From the NCBI GenBank assembly GCA_039814715.1, contig JBCCAR010000027.1:1-43320 (forward strand): 43,320 bases of DNA. The letters run 5' to 3'. The position numbers and the translations under genes are program-made. The first letter of the stretch is position 1. Each line of letters opens with the position of its first letter. The notes below the pieces were generated by a model that saw only the letters and a program-made list of their open reading frames with translations, did not search any database and was not told where the DNA came from. Shown here piece by piece: positions 43,003 to 43,320 of this stretch. Source of the stretch: CAKZYD01 sp039814715. Lineage in GTDB: Bacteria > Pseudomonadota > Alphaproteobacteria > Sphingomonadales > CAKZYD01.

Positions 43003-43170
43003 ATGGCAAAACCAGCCACCATTAAAATCCGGCTCGTGAGCTCCGCCGATACCGGCTATTTTTACGTGACCAAAAAGAATCCGCGCACTTTGACCGAAAA
43101 AATGGTCGTGCGGAAGTATGATCCAGTCGTGCGCAAACACGTCGACTTTAAAGAAGCCAAAATCAAGTAG
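43003..43170 (+). CDS. rpmG: 50S ribosomal protein L33
   Basis: Short gene of 55 residues: start MAKPATIKIRLVSSADTG, then FYVTKKNPR, TEKMVVRKYDPVVRKHV and FKEAKIK. This is the complete L33 of the Cys-free type, without zinc-binding Cys pairs. A GGAGAGGCAGG ribosome binding site lies immediately upstream. The preceding 184 bases to the Hpt gene hold no clear gene. Confidence 0.97.
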   Translation: MAKPATIKIRLVSSADTGYFYVTKKNPRTLTEKMVVRKYDPVVRKHVDFKEAKIK

Positions 43171-43209
43171 TGTTCTAAGTCGGGCAACTTAAGCCTGGTA
43201 CGGGAGACA

Positions 43210-43320
43210 ATGACGTCAGAGCGCCCTAGTGGATTGGCTCAGACAAATGGTACCCATAGGACGCTTTTCCAAGTTCATCCGGTCAGGCGCGCGGCGTGCG
43301 GTGATGCGGTGCATCACAAG
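43210..43320 (+). CDS. Possible start of a further gene, cut by the window end
   Basis: An ATG at 43210 with GGGAGACA just before it opens a frame that stays open to base 43320 (37 codons). The visible residues begin with MTSERPSGLAQ and contain VHPVRRAACGDAV. I cannot assign a family from so little. It may also be a chance frame, but the ribosome binding site and position after rpmG make a gene plausible. Confidence 0.4.
   Translation, partial: MTSERPSGLAQTNGTHRTLFQVHPVRRAACGDAVHHK

Noticed and set aside
42958..43140. 60-codon minus-strand frame across rpmG
   Set aside because: It is antisense to a clear L33 gene and has no independent support.

Overview
The window is chromosomal DNA from an alphaproteobacterium. 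The gene content and several orders typical of that class support this: ffh-rpsP-rimM-trmD-rplS followed by leuCDB-asd, dapF-mtaB-ftsY-yciB, and a one-piece ccmA-to-ccmI cluster. A marine or aquatic Caulobacterales/Maricaulales-like (Hyphomonadaceae-type) relative is my best guess, but it is inference only. DNA is moderately GC-rich and almost fully coding. I found no rRNA, tRNA, CRISPR array, insertion sequence or prophage, and no gene-free stretch longer than about 300 bases.

Layout. (1) 1-1851: the 3' part of an unrecognised gene that enters from the left. (2) 10300 down to 2005, minus strand: a long probable operon that makes the SRP GTPase (ffh), ribosomal and rRNA/tRNA maturation proteins (rpsP, rimM, trmD, rplS), a small Cys-rich exported protein, and leucine/aspartate-family biosynthesis (leuC, leuD, leuB, asd). 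(3) 10.3-17.1 kb: an accessory block with a solo LuxR-type HTH protein, a soluble six-PAS chemoreceptor-like protein, a small membrane protein, and a TonB receptor/PepSY reductase pair with a Fur-box-like site upstream. (4) 17.2-21.0 kb, plus strand: dapF-mtaB-ftsY-yciB, with overlapping junctions at mtaB/ftsY and ftsY/yciB. (5) 21.1-24.9 kb: accessory genes, namely a sulfotransferase, a MarR regulator divergent from a membrane protein, a DAPG/phloretin-hydrolase-like enzyme, a Nudix hydrolase and a short coiled-coil protein. (6) 31.8 down to 25.0 kb, minus strand: complete System I cytochrome c maturation, ccmABCDEFGHI, preceded by a GDSL esterase with a PEP-CTERM-like tail. (7) 33.2-43.3 kb: aconitase acnA, a palindromic repeat, an internally deleted acetyltransferase, DUF3291 and AraC genes, an aminotransferase/HDAC-like amidohydrolase pair, a YaiI-family protein, an AbgT transporter, a solitary Hpt protein, rpmG and the start of a last open frame.

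How it works together. The minus-strand housekeeping operon couples protein targeting and ribosome biogenesis to amino-acid synthesis. Asd and DapF both serve the lysine/diaminopimelate branch. Ffh and FtsY, the two SRP partners, flank the accessory block. The ccm cluster would supply respiratory c-type cytochromes, and acnA feeds the TCA cycle. The TonB/PepSY pair probably handles ferric-siderophore uptake and reduction under iron control.

I saw no clear undescribed multi-gene system. The best candidates for a second look are the aminotransferase/HDAC-like pair with its regulator and transporter neighbours, the PAS-duplicated minimal chemoreceptor next to a solo LuxR HTH protein, the DAPG-hydrolase-like enzyme beside a MarR regulator, the GDSL esterase with a variant PEP-CTERM tail, and the hairpin that appears to cover the asd ribosome binding site.
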